DNA of 64,000 nucleotides, from the NCBI GenBank assembly GCA_963844055.1, contig CAWJMN010000001.1, positions 1,302,001 through 1,366,000 of the forward strand. The letters are read 5' to 3'. The position numbers and the translations under genes were made by a program. Shown here one piece after another: positions 1 through 10,700 of this stretch (within the stretch, counting starts at the first letter, position 1; each line of letters begins with the position of its first letter). Below the pieces are notes generated by a model. It was not told the origin of the DNA, did no database searches, and worked only from the letters and a program-made list of their open reading frames with translations. The DNA comes from CAWJMN01 sp963844055 (GTDB taxonomy: Bacteria; Planctomycetota; Planctomycetia; Pirellulales; Pirellulaceae).

Positions 1-90
1 TTCGAGTGGTTTGAAGATTTGGGGCGATTTGATTTGGATCGGAAGAACCCTTCTGTGAACGTACGGCCGGCAACCCCAGGAAAGCCTTTC

Positions 91-1398
91 GTGTTTGAAA
101 AGTCATGGCTTCGTCGCCTAGTGACCATTCGGCATGTCGGGGTAACGGCGGCGCTGGCGGGGGGCTTGCTGACAGGCGCCCTATTAAGTAGTCAGGCGTT
201 CGCACAAGAAGGGGCAAAGCCGCCGAAGGCATCACCAGCAAATAATGCGGGGGCTGACGCAAAGACGGATGAATTCTCCGAAGCGGAGATCTCTAAGCTG
301 CTTGAGCAGTTGGGGCACGAGGAATTCGTCGTGCGTGAAGCGGCATCTGCCAAGCTTTTGCGAGTGGGGCTGCCGGCAGAGCCGGGGCTGGCCAAAGCGG
401 CCGCAAGTGGCAATCGCGAGGTCCGGGTCCGGGCTCAACGGATTCTTACGGACGTTCGCCGCAACGACTTGGAGCGGCGGCTGCGTCTCTTCTTTAATGC
501 ACCGATTGGCAGTAAAGAGGTAACGTTCCCTGCCTGGGAGGCATTTCAGAAGGACCTAGGTGACACACGTGCATCGCGACGGCTATTTGCGAGCATGCAG
601 GTGGCCGAGGGGGAACTGCTCGATCTATATGCCAAGGAAGAAAGTTGGGTTTTAGCCAGCAATCTCTTGCAGCAACGGCTGGAAGAATTTCAACGGGCCG
701 TCCAAGGGGGGCGAGGACTAAGCTTTCCTCAGATTGTGACCTTGTACTGGGTTGCAACGGACAAGAACCAACGGCTTACGCTGGAGCAGGTTTCTCAGTT
801 GATGCAAATGGCAGGCTTACAGACCTGGGATGAACAGCATCGCGACGAAGAGATGACGCCGCTTTCGGGAAAGCTGCTCGGCCGGGTGATTTTGCGGGCG
901 GAAGGATCCAAGCGATACACGGCGCTGAATCTATCCCTGATTTATGAACTGAAGGAAGGGCTGGTACTCGCGGAGAAAATGATTGACGAGTACCGCCGGA
1001 TGGAGCCCGTCGCGCGTGTAGATGGTGAGCGTCTGATTGATTTGCGTCCGGCGATTCTGGTTATTGCTCAGCTCGGAAACCGCTCGCACATGGCGAAACT
1101 CGAAGGGTTGCTTGAGGATAAGTACGAACTTGGAAGCACGGTCGAGAATGGGGCAATTGGAACGCCCAATGCCGTTCGGTATCAGATGCAAATGCGCGAC
1201 GTGGCGCTGGCGGGGATCTTGATGCTGGCGAAGCTTCCTCTTTCTGACTTTTACGACTTCCCTGCCGAAGATCCGCCGGCCAAGTTGGGGCAAAGCCTGT
1301 TTCAGCCGCGCTACATTGGCTTCTCTTCCGAAGAGCGGCGTACCGCCGCCATCAAGAAATGGCGCGACATGAAGGATAAGGTCCAGGCAACCCAGTAA
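91..1398 (+). CDS. Secreted HEAT-like repeat protein, unknown function
   Basis: Protein of about 435 residues with no recognised enzyme family. I place the start at GTG 91, because AGGAAAG lies six bases upstream and the protein then opens with a short basic stretch and a hydrophobic helix ending ...SSQAFAQ, a good signal peptide. An in-frame TTG at 19 would add 24 charged residues before the signal. Residues about 65-125 look like one or two HEAT-type helical repeats (LLEQLGHEEFVVREAASAKL...VRVRAQRIL), a layout common at the start of planctomycete surface proteins. The remainder is helical and lacks membrane segments. It probably acts in the periplasm or outside the cell as a scaffold; that is inference. 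Confidence 0.7.
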   Translation: MFEKSWLRRLVTIRHVGVTAALAGGLLTGALLSSQAFAQEGAKPPKASPANNAGADAKTDEFSEAEISKLLEQLGHEEFVVREAASAKLLRVGLPAEPGLAKAAASGNREVRVRAQRILTDVRRNDLERRLRLFFNAPIGSKEVTFPAWEAFQKDLGDTRASRRLFASMQVAEGELLDLYAKEESWVLASNLLQQRLEEFQRAVQGGRGLSFPQIVTLYWVATDKNQRLTLEQVSQLMQMAGLQTWDEQHRDEEMTPLSGKLLGRVILRAEGSKRYTALNLSLIYELKEGLVLAEKMIDEYRRMEPVARVDGERLIDLRPAILVIAQLGNRSHMAKLEGLLEDKYELGSTVENGAIGTPNAVRYQMQMRDVALAGILMLAKLPLSDFYDFPAEDPPAKLGQSLFQPRYIGFSSEERRTAAIKKWRDMKDKVQATQ

Positions 1399-1738
1399 GC
1401 TTTGGGTGTGAAGCTGTGCGTGCTGCAGCGAAGCTGTGCCTTTAGTGCTTGCAATGCCGAGTAGTGATAGCAAACGGTTCGTCGCGCTTCCTCTTCAGCG
1501 GCTCCAATTCCTCGGTCGATAACTTTTAGAGAGAGCACTTATGTGGTGTTTTCTTGTCCCATGACTTTGTGCGTTGGGGCAGCCGGCTGGTATTGCCGGT
1601 TGAGCAGAGATTTGCGAACATCCGACCCCGCGACAAATGTTGGCTTACCCATGGTTGGGTAGCTACGGTGTGACGGGGTTGTGACATCGAACCGAGACTA
1701 ACCCAAGATTGGGTAGATAGTCTCAAGGACTGACTACC
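1399..1738. other. Intergenic region with regulatory dyads
   Basis: A 340-base gap between the HEAT-like gene and the glycine-zipper gene. I see no credible gene in it. The last 95 bases hold two related inverted repeats described in a separate entry, so this is likely the promoter and leader of the gene at 1739. Confidence 0.5.
1645..1727 (+). promoter_or_regulatory. Two direct-repeated dyads before the glycine-zipper gene
   Basis: Two copies of a dyad with half-sites ACCCA/TGGGT lie 54 bases apart, at 1647-1660 and 1701-1714. The copies also share flanking bases (TA before, AG.TA after). The second is nested in a longer imperfect inverted repeat, GAGACTA...TAGTCTC (1694-1724), that ends just before the ribosome-binding site CAAGGAC and ATG 1739. 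Two readings are possible: tandem operators for a dimeric regulator, or a 5' mRNA hairpin controlling translation. The dyads are directly visible; the function is inferred. Confidence 0.45.
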
Positions 1739-2440
1739 ATGAAACGGATTTCCTGGCTTCTTTCACTGACGCTTGTGCTTTCGTTGACGGCCTCTGCCAT
1801 GGCGCAGCAGCCAAATTATCAACGCCGTGGCACGATTGTTGGTGGTTTGCTTGGTGCAGGTGCCGGTGCAGCAATTGGTGATGGGCACGACCGTGCCGGA
1901 ACCGGCGCATTGATTGGCGCTGCCGTTGGTGCCATTGGTGGTGCTGCCGTTGGTAACTCGATGGACAACACGGTGACTCGGGAACGTGTCAACGCAGAGT
2001 CGCAGTATTACCAAGGCCTGAACGAAGGCCGTACTCAACAAGCGATTGCCAATGGGGTTACGCCTCAAGACGTGGTTGCGATGACGCAAGCCGGCCTGGG
2101 TGACGATGTCATCGCGACCCAAGTTCGTTCGGCAGGGCTGGCTCGCCCCGTTTCGATGAATGACCTGATTTTCATGCGACGCAGTGGCGTTAGTGACTAT
2201 GTAATCCAGTCGATGCAGTTGGCGACACCCGCAGCGGCTGCCGCTCCGGCACGTCGTTATGCTCCGGTTGCACCTGCTCCTGCGACGCAAGTGATTGTGG
2301 AAGAGCGGTACTATCGGCCAGCTCCGGCGGTTTATGTCGTGCCACCTCCCTATTATGGTCCTTACCATTCCCATCACCATCATTATTGCCCACCACCGCG
2401 TCCAAGCGGTTTCAGCTGGGGAATCTCCGGCGGCTTTTAG
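1739..2440 (+). CDS. Exported glycine-zipper protein
   Basis: A 233-residue exported protein. Residues 1-22 form a signal peptide ending ASAMAQ. Residues about 30-75 are a glycine-zipper segment (GGLLGAGAGAAIGDG, GAAVGAIGGAAVGNSMDN) of the kind found in outer-membrane-associated small proteins. Two related helical units follow (DVVAMTQAGLGDDVIATQVR and DLIFMRRSGVSDYVIQSMQ), then a Pro/Ala/Tyr-rich tail with a run of histidines (HSHHHHY) and a final SGGF. The zipper suggests membrane insertion or oligomerisation in the envelope. AAGGAC precedes the ATG at good spacing, and a strong terminator follows, so it is a single-gene transcript. Its role is unknown; this architecture recurs in planctomycetes. 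Confidence 0.8.
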   Translation: MKRISWLLSLTLVLSLTASAMAQQPNYQRRGTIVGGLLGAGAGAAIGDGHDRAGTGALIGAAVGAIGGAAVGNSMDNTVTRERVNAESQYYQGLNEGRTQQAIANGVTPQDVVAMTQAGLGDDVIATQVRSAGLARPVSMNDLIFMRRSGVSDYVIQSMQLATPAAAAAPARRYAPVAPAPATQVIVEERYYRPAPAVYVVPPPYYGPYHSHHHHYCPPPRPSGFSWGISGGF

Positions 2441-2476
2441 TCGCTCAGTCCCGCCAATTTACGAATACCAAAAGAA

Positions 2477-2506
2477 AGCCTGCTACTTGTTAGCGGGCTT
2501 TTTTTA
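2477..2506 (+). terminator. Rho-independent terminator
   Basis: AGCCTGCTA pairs with TAGCGGGCT (one G-T pair) around a five-base loop, followed directly by a run of seven T. It ends the glycine-zipper transcript. Confidence 0.85.
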
Positions 2507-2556
2507 TTCTGGCATGACGCTTTGACCCAGGGCGAGACTAAGGTCAAAATGATGCC

Positions 2557-5500
2557 ATGCAAAACACCTACTTATGGCGGTTGATCACTCGGTCGCAAGC
2601 GACGGTTTATGCCATCGCACTTGTGGCTGTTTCTTTTGGCACAACCTGTAGCAGGTTCGCTTGGTCAGCTGAGCCAGATGCCCCTCCCTTTATCTTGCCT
2701 GCAGGGTTTGAGGCGGAGGCATTTTCTGGCGATGACTTGGCCCACGATGTCTATTCGATGACGCTCGATAGCAAGGGGCAGGTCGTTGTTTCGGGGCCGG
2801 GCTATATCAAAACTCTGCACGATGATAACCACGATGGCACAGCAGACCGAGCCACCGAGTACTCTTCCCTGCCCAAGTCTGGTGCGCATGGCCTGCTATT
2901 TGTCGATGAGTACTTGTTTGCTACCGGCGATGAAAACCTGCTGCGATTTGAGGATCGCGATGGCAATGGCGTTGCAGACGGGCCGCCGCAGATCATGGCA
3001 AAACTATCCAGTTCCGAACATGGGGCAGGGGGGCTAACGCTCGGTCCCGATGGCTGGGTTTATGTCGCATGCGGCAATGATGCCAAGGTGAATTCAGGTT
3101 GGAAGCCCAGTCCTTCTTCGCCATTGATGTCTGCCGAGTCTGGCGCGATCGTTCGCATGACTCCCGATGGGAATGTGAAAGAAATTGTAGCCGAGGGCTT
3201 CCGCAATCCGTACGACCTTGCATTCGGAGAAGGGTCAGCCCTATTAACGGTGGACTCCGACGGAGAGCGAGACCACCACCTGCCTTGGTACGAACCAACG
3301 CGCGCGTTTGAAGTGGCGCTCGGTGCGCATCATGGTTGGCTCTTACAAGGTTGGCAGCAAAGTTGGAGTCGCCCCGAGCACATGGCGGACAATGTGCCGC
3401 GTGTTGCAGAGTTCGGGCGCGGTTCCCCAACCGGCGTTTGCATCTACCGACATCATCAGTTTCCTGCCAAGTATCGTGGTGGGTTGTTCTCCGCATGCTG
3501 GACACTAGGCCGGATTTACTACGTTCCTTTGGAACGAAAAATGGGAAGTGGTTTAAGCCCAGCGGACCCCGAGGTCTTTTTGCAAACTAGTGGCACCATT
3601 GGGTTCGCCCCCGTAGATATGGCCGTTGGCCCGACCGGAGACTTGTTCGTTGCCATCGGTGGTCGCCGCACACGAGGAGGCGTATTTTGTATTCGCTATA
3701 AATCGAATGATGCCGATGCTGGTCCCAGCAAGGAGGCTGATGCCATTACGCGGCTCCTTTCCGGCCCGGACCCACTTTCGGCTTGGTCGCGTGCCCAGTG
3801 GTTACCGCTGGCAAACGGCATTTCCCGTAAACAATTGGTGGAAGCGGCCTTGTCAGCAAATCGTGGTACTTCGCAGCGTGTCCGCGCGATCGAATTGCTT
3901 ACGGAGTTTCAAGGAGGCCTGCTATTGGAAGAGGCTCAAAGCCTGCTGAAAGATAAAGAGTCCGCCGTTGTCGTAAGCACACTGTGGTCAATTGCACGAT
4001 CGAACAGCCAGCCCGCAGCGAACTCACTGTTCCTCAGCGCAACGAAGTCCAGCGATCTCGCGGTACAGCGAGCAGGCTGGGAAGGGTTGCTAACGGCAGT
4101 TTCGCTAGAAAATGCTGCGTCAAAAATGCCCCATGCGTGGCGTGAGGAGGCAGGATTTGAATCCGCCTGGAATGGCAATGATGCACGCCTGTTTGATGTG
4201 TCTCGTCGCGTGCTCGTACGGCAGGAGGCTTTGGCAACCACTCGTAGTGTCGCCGCAGATGCCGGTTTCGACCCTCTATTGTTCGCTAAACTGCCAGAAG
4301 ATCCTTTTGATGGCAGTCGTTTTGCAAAATTAGCCGCTCTCTTGCAACCGGTTGACCCGAATTTGGCCCCTTCTTTAGCGCAACAATTGCGACTTTTGCG
4401 TCAATTGCAGCGCGAGATAGGGGATGTCTACATTCGCGGTGACGATGCAAAAAAGACCGTTGGCTATTCGGCCAATGCCAGTGACGAGGTTTTGCAACAG
4501 GCGAAGGAGAACCTGCTGCTTCCCGTGCTATTGGGGGTGATGCAAGGGAAGGTGACGCCAGCCTATGAAGAGGCTGCGCGGCTCTCTGCAATGCTGCAAA
4601 TTCGAGGGAAGGATGCCGCTTCGCGATTGCTGGCCCCAATGGATGAAACATCGAGCCTGCTGCGCGACTTGCACTTTTTGTTTTGTCTATCACAGCTGGA
4701 AGGTGATATCGATGCTGCGCTGGAAGATCGTCTCGCGGCGGCACTGTTGCGGCTGCATCATAAATTGCAGACCCAAGGGCGACAGCCAAGTCGCAACTGG
4801 CCTTTGCAGGTACAAGGGCTAACCCATCGATTACTTACAAAGCATCCGGGCCTAACGCCCAAGTTAACGGCGCAGGAGCTTTTGTCGTTGCCATCCCAGG
4901 CAATTCTGTTTCGTGAAGAACCGTTAGAAGTAAAGCAGCAAGCGGCCCGTCAACTGCTTGCAGCATGTCGTAAACAATCGGAGCCGTTTGTTGAAGTGGT
5001 AACGCCCGAATTCGTTCAGTTAATGCAGTCGCTTCCAGCAGAAGAGGCGGTGCCGCTGGCCCGAGAGCTTTGGTACAACCCTGCTCTGCGTGATGTGCTC
5101 ATTGCCATTCTGACGGAAGCCGCCAAGCCTGAGGATCGCCCCCGATTTTTGGAGGGGCTTGAAAGCTATGTTTCCGCCACGGTGGAAAAATGTGCTTTGG
5201 CATTAGCCAAGTTGCCGCCACCCTCTTCTGAATCCTCCCCTGCAGAGTTGGTGCGGGTGTTAGGTGCCTTGCGACAAGCTTGCGCCGCGCCGGAGCAGCG
5301 CAGTACTCGTCAATCGCTAGTCGCTTTGCTGCAAATGTGGACGGGAGAGACCCTGCCACTGACGCCGGCCGGAAAGAAGGAATCACCGCAGGATTATCAG
5401 ACTTGGTTTGAATGGGAAAAGGCCAAGTTTCCGGAGGCTCTTGCAGCGGCTGCGGGCGGCGATGACAGTTGGGGTGGCTGGGCCAAACGCTTGCCAGAGA

Positions 5501-5922
5501 TCCACTGGGATTCGGGCGATGTGAAACGTGGCGAAGAGATTTTTCGCCAACAGTCCTGCATCAAGTGCCATGCAGGAGCGGGGCCTCTTGGGCCGAGCCT
5601 GGCAGGTGTGCAAAAACGATTTTCGCATGAAGATCTGGTCCGAGCCATTGTCGAACCAAGTCGAGATGTTGCTCCGCCGTACCAGGTGTGGCAGGTGATA
5701 ACTCGTGACGGCAATTCGTATAGCGGCCTGTTGATCTATGAATCTCCCGAGGGGACACTCTTGCAAACCACCCCCGAAGAGACGTTAAGAATTGCCGGCG
5801 ACAATCTGGAAACGCTTCGCCGAAGTGGCAAATCGCTCATGCCGCAGGGCCTGCTCCGTGGCGTTTCCGACCAGGAAATTGCCGATCTTTTGGCCTATTT
5901 GAAGCAGATTACGGCCAAGTGA
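2557..5922 (+). CDS. PVC-type dehydrogenase with HEAT region and cytochrome c domain
   Basis: A 1121-residue exported protein. After an N-terminal signal sequence (about residues 1-38) comes a beta-propeller of the planctomycete/verrucomicrobial membrane-bound dehydrogenase family, about residues 45-375 (opens FILPAGFEAEAF; contains GLTLGPDGWVYVACGND and FRNPYDLAF). A long helical HEAT-like region runs to about 980. The C-terminal haem-binding domain has the motif C1001-I-K-C-H1005 followed by GPLGPSL and ends in the usual QEIADLLAYLKQ helix. Members are predicted to oxidise an unknown substrate, probably a sugar or sugar alcohol, in the periplasm and pass electrons to the domain's own haem. 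The substrate cannot be read from sequence. Followed at 131 bases by the PQQ-like propeller gene in the same direction. Confidence 0.88.
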   Translation: MQNTYLWRLITRSQATVYAIALVAVSFGTTCSRFAWSAEPDAPPFILPAGFEAEAFSGDDLAHDVYSMTLDSKGQVVVSGPGYIKTLHDDNHDGTADRATEYSSLPKSGAHGLLFVDEYLFATGDENLLRFEDRDGNGVADGPPQIMAKLSSSEHGAGGLTLGPDGWVYVACGNDAKVNSGWKPSPSSPLMSAESGAIVRMTPDGNVKEIVAEGFRNPYDLAFGEGSALLTVDSDGERDHHLPWYEPTRAFEVALGAHHGWLLQGWQQSWSRPEHMADNVPRVAEFGRGSPTGVCIYRHHQFPAKYRGGLFSACWTLGRIYYVPLERKMGSGLSPADPEVFLQTSGTIGFAPVDMAVGPTGDLFVAIGGRRTRGGVFCIRYKSNDADAGPSKEADAITRLLSGPDPLSAWSRAQWLPLANGISRKQLVEAALSANRGTSQRVRAIELLTEFQGGLLLEEAQSLLKDKESAVVVSTLWSIARSNSQPAANSLFLSATKSSDLAVQRAGWEGLLTAVSLENAASKMPHAWREEAGFESAWNGNDARLFDVSRRVLVRQEALATTRSVAADAGFDPLLFAKLPEDPFDGSRFAKLAALLQPVDPNLAPSLAQQLRLLRQLQREIGDVYIRGDDAKKTVGYSANASDEVLQQAKENLLLPVLLGVMQGKVTPAYEEAARLSAMLQIRGKDAASRLLAPMDETSSLLRDLHFLFCLSQLEGDIDAALEDRLAAALLRLHHKLQTQGRQPSRNWPLQVQGLTHRLLTKHPGLTPKLTAQELLSLPSQAILFREEPLEVKQQAARQLLAACRKQSEPFVEVVTPEFVQLMQSLPAEEAVPLARELWYNPALRDVLIAILTEAAKPEDRPRFLEGLESYVSATVEKCALALAKLPPPSSESSPAELVRVLGALRQACAAPEQRSTRQSLVALLQMWTGETLPLTPAGKKESPQDYQTWFEWEKAKFPEALAAAAGGDDSWGGWAKRLPEIHWDSGDVKRGEEIFRQQSCIKCHAGAGPLGPSLAGVQKRFSHEDLVRAIVEPSRDVAPPYQVWQVITRDGNSYSGLLIYESPEGTLLQTTPEETLRIAGDNLETLRRSGKSLMPQGLLRGVSDQEIADLLAYLKQITAK

Positions 5923-6053
5923 CTTCCTAACCACTTTCACTTAACACCTTGGCAGGCTGCTAATTTGCAGTCGCCGAATGGGGTCCCTGCGGCATAGAAT
6001 ATCCCAGCCTGCACGTTTGGCTTTTGTGGTGATTGTCTCAAGGAAAATGTTTG

Positions 6054-7697
6054 ATGAGTGCTTCGACGAATTCAGCAGAAAAACAAGCAACACCCGCCAA
6101 CACGCAGGTCGTCCCAGGCCGACGATGGCTCCTTGCCATCTTGTTCGATGTGGTTGCCATCGTGATCTTACGGTGGCAGCATGAAAACCTGCGGGCCATC
6201 ATGTTTGACGAAGCGGTCCTCAACCTCGTGTCGACGGGGTTCGCGGTTCTGGCCGTAGGAACACTGATCGTTTGGTTCCTTTGGCGAAGTGCCCTCTTGC
6301 TTCGCTACCGTCGCTATGCCATTTGGGTTGTCTTGATGGTGCTGGTCGGCCTAGCATTTTCGGTGCGAGTAGAAGGCGTTAGTGGCAACATGGTGATGAA
6401 GTTCAAATGGACTTGGTCTAAGCCCAAAGATGCCACGCTGGCGAACACCGGCTGGAAAGCCGCCGATGCCGCCGACCTATCCAAGGTTTCTGATACCGAC
6501 GTTACCGGTTTTTTGGGAAATGATCGTACAAACTTTATGGCGGGTCCCAAACTTGCCAAGGACTGGAGCGCTTCGCCGCCGAAGGTTAAATGGCGACGGG
6601 AGATTGGTGCGGGCTGGTCGGCTTTTGTGTCGGTGAATGGTTTTGCGGTGACGATGGAGCAACGTGGCGCCGAAGAACTGGTCACTTGTTACCAAATCCA
6701 GACCGGTGACCCTGTCTGGAAATATTCAATCAAGGCACGTCACGAAAATGCGCTCGGCGGCATTGGCCCCCGCAGTACCCCCACCATCTTCAATGGCAAG
6801 GTCTATACGCTCGGTGCCACGGGGCACTTGGCATGCCTTGATGGCGCAACAGGTAAGCCGATCTGGACGCATGATCTACACCAAGAACTCGGGCTGACTC
6901 AATCGGACGCCGAAAAAATGGTCTATTGGGGGCGGGCTGCATCTTGCCTCATCTTAAACGGTAACGTCATTGTGCCCCTGGGAGGAACCGGAGAGGACAT
7001 TGCCTCGCTGGTTGCCTATGATGCCGAGACGGGCAAAGAACAATGGCGCGGCGGTAAAGAGCAGGTTAGCTATGCTTCTCCGATCTACGTCACCCTCGAT
7101 GGCGTTCCGCAGATTGTGATTGTAAATGAAGCTTCCGTCACGGGGCACAATCCTACCAATGGCAAAGTGCTCTGGCGCCATGTTTGGCCAGGCAACAGTG
7201 CTGCCAATGCAAGTTCCTCCATTCCGCATGTTGTTGGCGCTAACCAGTTGCTGCTTTCGAAGGGCTATGGCCAAGGGTCAGAAGTGATTGAACTTTCGCA
7301 TGCCAATGATGAATGGCAAGTGAAGTCGGTCGCTGCGAACAAAAAGGCACTGATGACGAAATTTACGAACCTGACCATCATCAATGGCAACGTTTACGGG
7401 CTCTCTGATGGGATTTTAGAGTGCGTATCACTCCCCGACCTCAAGCGACGTTGGAAGTCGAGTGGGGGGCGCTTTGGTCACGGCCAAGTGCTAGGCGTCG
7501 GTGATGTGATCCTGGTCCAAACAGAACAGTTGGAAGAAATCGTCCTGGTTGCGGCCGACCCCAGCAAATTAGAGGTGCTAGGACGAATGCCCGGCCCTAC
7601 CGGCAAAAGCTGGAACAACCTTTGCCTGGTGAATAACTTGCTGTTGGCACGTAGCGAGGAAGAAGCTGTCTGTTATGAATTGCCTCTCGCCCCTTAA
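6054..7697 (+). CDS. Membrane-anchored PQQ-like beta-propeller protein
   Basis: About 547 residues from ATG 6054, which has AAGGAAA upstream; a TTG at 6033 is in frame but lacks such a site. Residues about 20-110 carry two or three membrane helices (LLAILFDVVAIVIL, LVSTGFAVLAVGTLIVWFLW, YAIWVVLMVLVGLAF). The rest is a PQQ-binding-like propeller with repeated blades of the form 'G.VYTLGATGHLACLDGATGKPIW' and 'ASLVAYDAETGKEQW'. Homologues are usually called outer membrane protein assembly factor BamB family or PQQ-like. Without the calcium/PQQ catalytic set I would not call it a dehydrogenase; a scaffold outside the membrane is as likely. Convergent with the yhaN-like gene, 32 bases apart. Confidence 0.8.
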   Translation: MSASTNSAEKQATPANTQVVPGRRWLLAILFDVVAIVILRWQHENLRAIMFDEAVLNLVSTGFAVLAVGTLIVWFLWRSALLLRYRRYAIWVVLMVLVGLAFSVRVEGVSGNMVMKFKWTWSKPKDATLANTGWKAADAADLSKVSDTDVTGFLGNDRTNFMAGPKLAKDWSASPPKVKWRREIGAGWSAFVSVNGFAVTMEQRGAEELVTCYQIQTGDPVWKYSIKARHENALGGIGPRSTPTIFNGKVYTLGATGHLACLDGATGKPIWTHDLHQELGLTQSDAEKMVYWGRAASCLILNGNVIVPLGGTGEDIASLVAYDAETGKEQWRGGKEQVSYASPIYVTLDGVPQIVIVNEASVTGHNPTNGKVLWRHVWPGNSAANASSSIPHVVGANQLLLSKGYGQGSEVIELSHANDEWQVKSVAANKKALMTKFTNLTIINGNVYGLSDGILECVSLPDLKRRWKSSGGRFGHGQVLGVGDVILVQTEQLEEIVLVAADPSKLEVLGRMPGPTGKSWNNLCLVNNLLLARSEEEAVCYELPLAP

Positions 7698-7729
7698 CTG
7701 GCGATTTACCACTGGGTAACAGGGCCTGC

Positions 7730-10700
7730 TTACGCTCGCATGACCCGTTCAGGCATGTGATGCGTAAACAGGTTCGGCGAGGTGAGATGATCTTTCGCCA
7801 GCGCGAGCAAGTGCTCGTGGTGGGTGAAGAAGATGATTTGCGTCTTTTGAGAAAGCTCCAGCAAGATTTTCAAAGCCGCCAGGCACCGCTCATCATCAAA
7901 GTTGATAAGTAGATCATCAATGACCAAGGGCAAGGGCTGATGCTGCTCTAAGTAGTATTCCAGGCTAGACAACCGCAGCGATAGATAAAGTTGATCGCAG
8001 GTCCCTTCGCTCATCTGCTCTACTTCAATCAGTTTGCCATCGCCGCGAGCGCCCTTCAAAACGGTGTTGCCACTTTCGTCCACATCGGGATGAAGCCCCG
8101 CAAACGACTGTAGCGTAAGCCGAGAAAAAAGCTCGCTGGCTCGCTTCAGAACCGGCCCTTGGTTCTTCTCGCGATAACGTTCAATCGTCTTTTGCAACAG
8201 GAACATCGCAATTTTGCTGCGGCTATACTCTTCCGCCTGATCCTGAATCTGTCGCAGAAGTTGTTCACTCTCTTGTTCGGATTCTGCGGCCGACGAGCTT
8301 TTTCCTAGTCGGCTTAGGTCATCCTGCATGACCGCTAATTGCTGCTGAACACGGTCTCGCTCTTGCTGGGCCAGCTTCAATTCCGTCTGGATGCCTAGCA
8401 AGGTTTCATTGACTTCGTCCAAGCTATGGCGGTTGGCCTCTACAATGAAGTCCCCGAGCGAAGCACCGTGGCACAAGTCGCTAAGTCGATTGCGAATCTG
8501 CGTTCGATCTTCTTCCAGTTGCCGCAGGTCTGCAGCCCGCTTTTCCACCTGAGGAAGTTCCTCAATCGTCGCACAGCGAGCTTCCTGACAGAGCTTTTGC
8601 AGTTGTGCCAGTGTCTCTTGAAGTTGTCGTTCAGTTTCCTCTAGCTTTTGCTCGACGTCCCGCAAACGCTTTGTCTCTTGGTTCACTCGGTCCTCTGCCA
8701 AGACAGCTTGCTTGCGACGCTGTTCCAGCTCTGCGAGCGCCTGTGCTGGTTCTAACGCAAGCAAGTCGGCGGCTAAGGTCGTCAGCAAGGCACGTACATC
8801 CTGCCGAAATTGTAAGTCATCCCTGTCGATGCCACCGATCCGACTTTGCTTGTCGGCAATGTCCGCTTGCAAGCTCAGAATCCGCTCATGCTCTGCCAGG
8901 ATCGCCTTCACTTCGACCGGCTTACGAACACTTCCCAGCGGTGTCCGTGCCAGGGCGGCTTCCCATTCGCTGTTCCAAGCCGCGTGCTCCTGTTGCAGTG
9001 TTTCACCCTGCATGCGCTGCGTCGTGATCTGCCGCTCTTTTTCGGTGAGCAACGTTTGACGTTTGTCTTGTCCCTTTTTGGCGTTGTGAAGTTCCGCTAG
9101 TCGCTGCTCTGCTTCATCTAGCAGCGCCGCAAACCCGACTTCGGCATGCGAGACATCCTCTTTGTTGTTTTCGGTATGGCCGAGTGCTCCCCGAAGTACT
9201 GCGCGGCAGGCCAGCAACTCTTCGCTTTGCAATTGCAGCTTGGATCGCTTTTCTGCCAGCGACGGCAGGCGTTGTTGGATGACGATAGCAGCCCGCCGCC
9301 ATTCGCGTAGTTCGGTCGGGTCCATCAATAGCTGGCCGAGTGAACTTAGCACCTCTTGCCAGCTTTGGTGAGCTGCTTGCGATTCTTGCTGTAGTTCCTT
9401 TACACGGTTTGCAGCTAGAGCGTGCTGAGACTCTAGTTTCTGCAGGTCCCTTTGCAGCGATTGAAGCTGTGCCACTTCCGTAGAGTGAAGTCGCAACCAA
9501 TCGGCAATCTCATCCGCTTGAATCAAGGATCGTTCAAACTGCGAAGCGGCCTCGCTCGAAACCGCTTTTGCCGAAAGGAACGCCTGCCATAGCTCTTGCC
9601 GTTCCTGCCGTGCCGCAGCTAGGTCACTTTCCGACTTTACCTTCCCCTGGACTTGCAAATGTCGAATTTCAATGCGATTGATGTCTAGTGCGGCTGTCAG
9701 CTTGCGAAGCTCCTCTTCCGACTCATGCAGTTCTTGCCCAATCTTAGCCAGCCGCGTCTCGTGCAGGCGTAGCGTCTCATCCGAGGGAAGCGAGAGCTGC
9801 GATACATCTGCCAGTTCTCCCTTCCAGGGACGTAAGTTTCGGACGGCTGTCGAAAGTTCGAGCGTTTCCTTTTCAATTTGTCCACGAAGCGTGCGAAGGT
9901 CCGCAGCACCACCACGTAATAACGACGCACCCCTTACAGCGGTCTGCAGCTTTTCAAACTCGCCGGATTGAGAAGAGGCTTCACCTTTATCGGAAAGTTG
10001 TTGTAGCTGCTTTTCTAGGTCGACAAGCGTCTCCCTTTGCGTATCTTGGCGAAGCTTTAGCTTGCCATACCGCTCCAAGAGGTCTTCCAGTAAAGCACGA
10101 TCGGGCTTCGAAAGGGGCGTGTAGCCCTCTTCGGAAAGTCCCAGTGAACGCAGCGCGTCGCTACACTGCTTAACTTGTGCTGCCAGTGTGGCCGCCAAGG
10201 TTGGGCGGTCCTGCATTGCCTTGGTAATGCTTCCCAGTCTTTCCCGCAGGCGATCAATAGCCGAGCTTTGTACCGTCAAATGCGGCGAAGTCACTTGGAC
10301 TTCTAACTCATCCTGGATTCGCTTCTTCTGTTCTTCTAGCGATTGTTTGGCGGCATCGAGCTTGGCCTTTTGCGTAGTCAGCTGAATTCGTCGTTCCGAA
10401 AAACCTTCACTAAGCCGCGGTGTCTTCTGCAGAAGATGATGACTAAGCGACTCGCGGATCTTTTGTTCTTGCTGGATGTCTGTCTTTGCCATCCGCACCG
10501 CTTCCGTGCGCCGCCGCTTCTCTTCAAGTTCGACAATATCGGCCGTCAACTTCCGCAGCTTCTGCGTACTTTCCTCAACCGCCAGAGTCTTGCTTTCAAA
10601 TACAGCGCTGGAAAGTTCATCACTCTTCCGCTTCTTGATGGCCGTATCGCGTTCCGAAAGTAGGCGGTTGATTACCGGCTTGCTTCCGCTCGACTTGAAC

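Noticed and set aside
8605..9059. Plus-strand open frames (for example 140 and 115 residues) opposite the yhaN-like gene
   Set aside because: They are antisense to a strongly supported gene and show no ribosome-binding site or family sequence.
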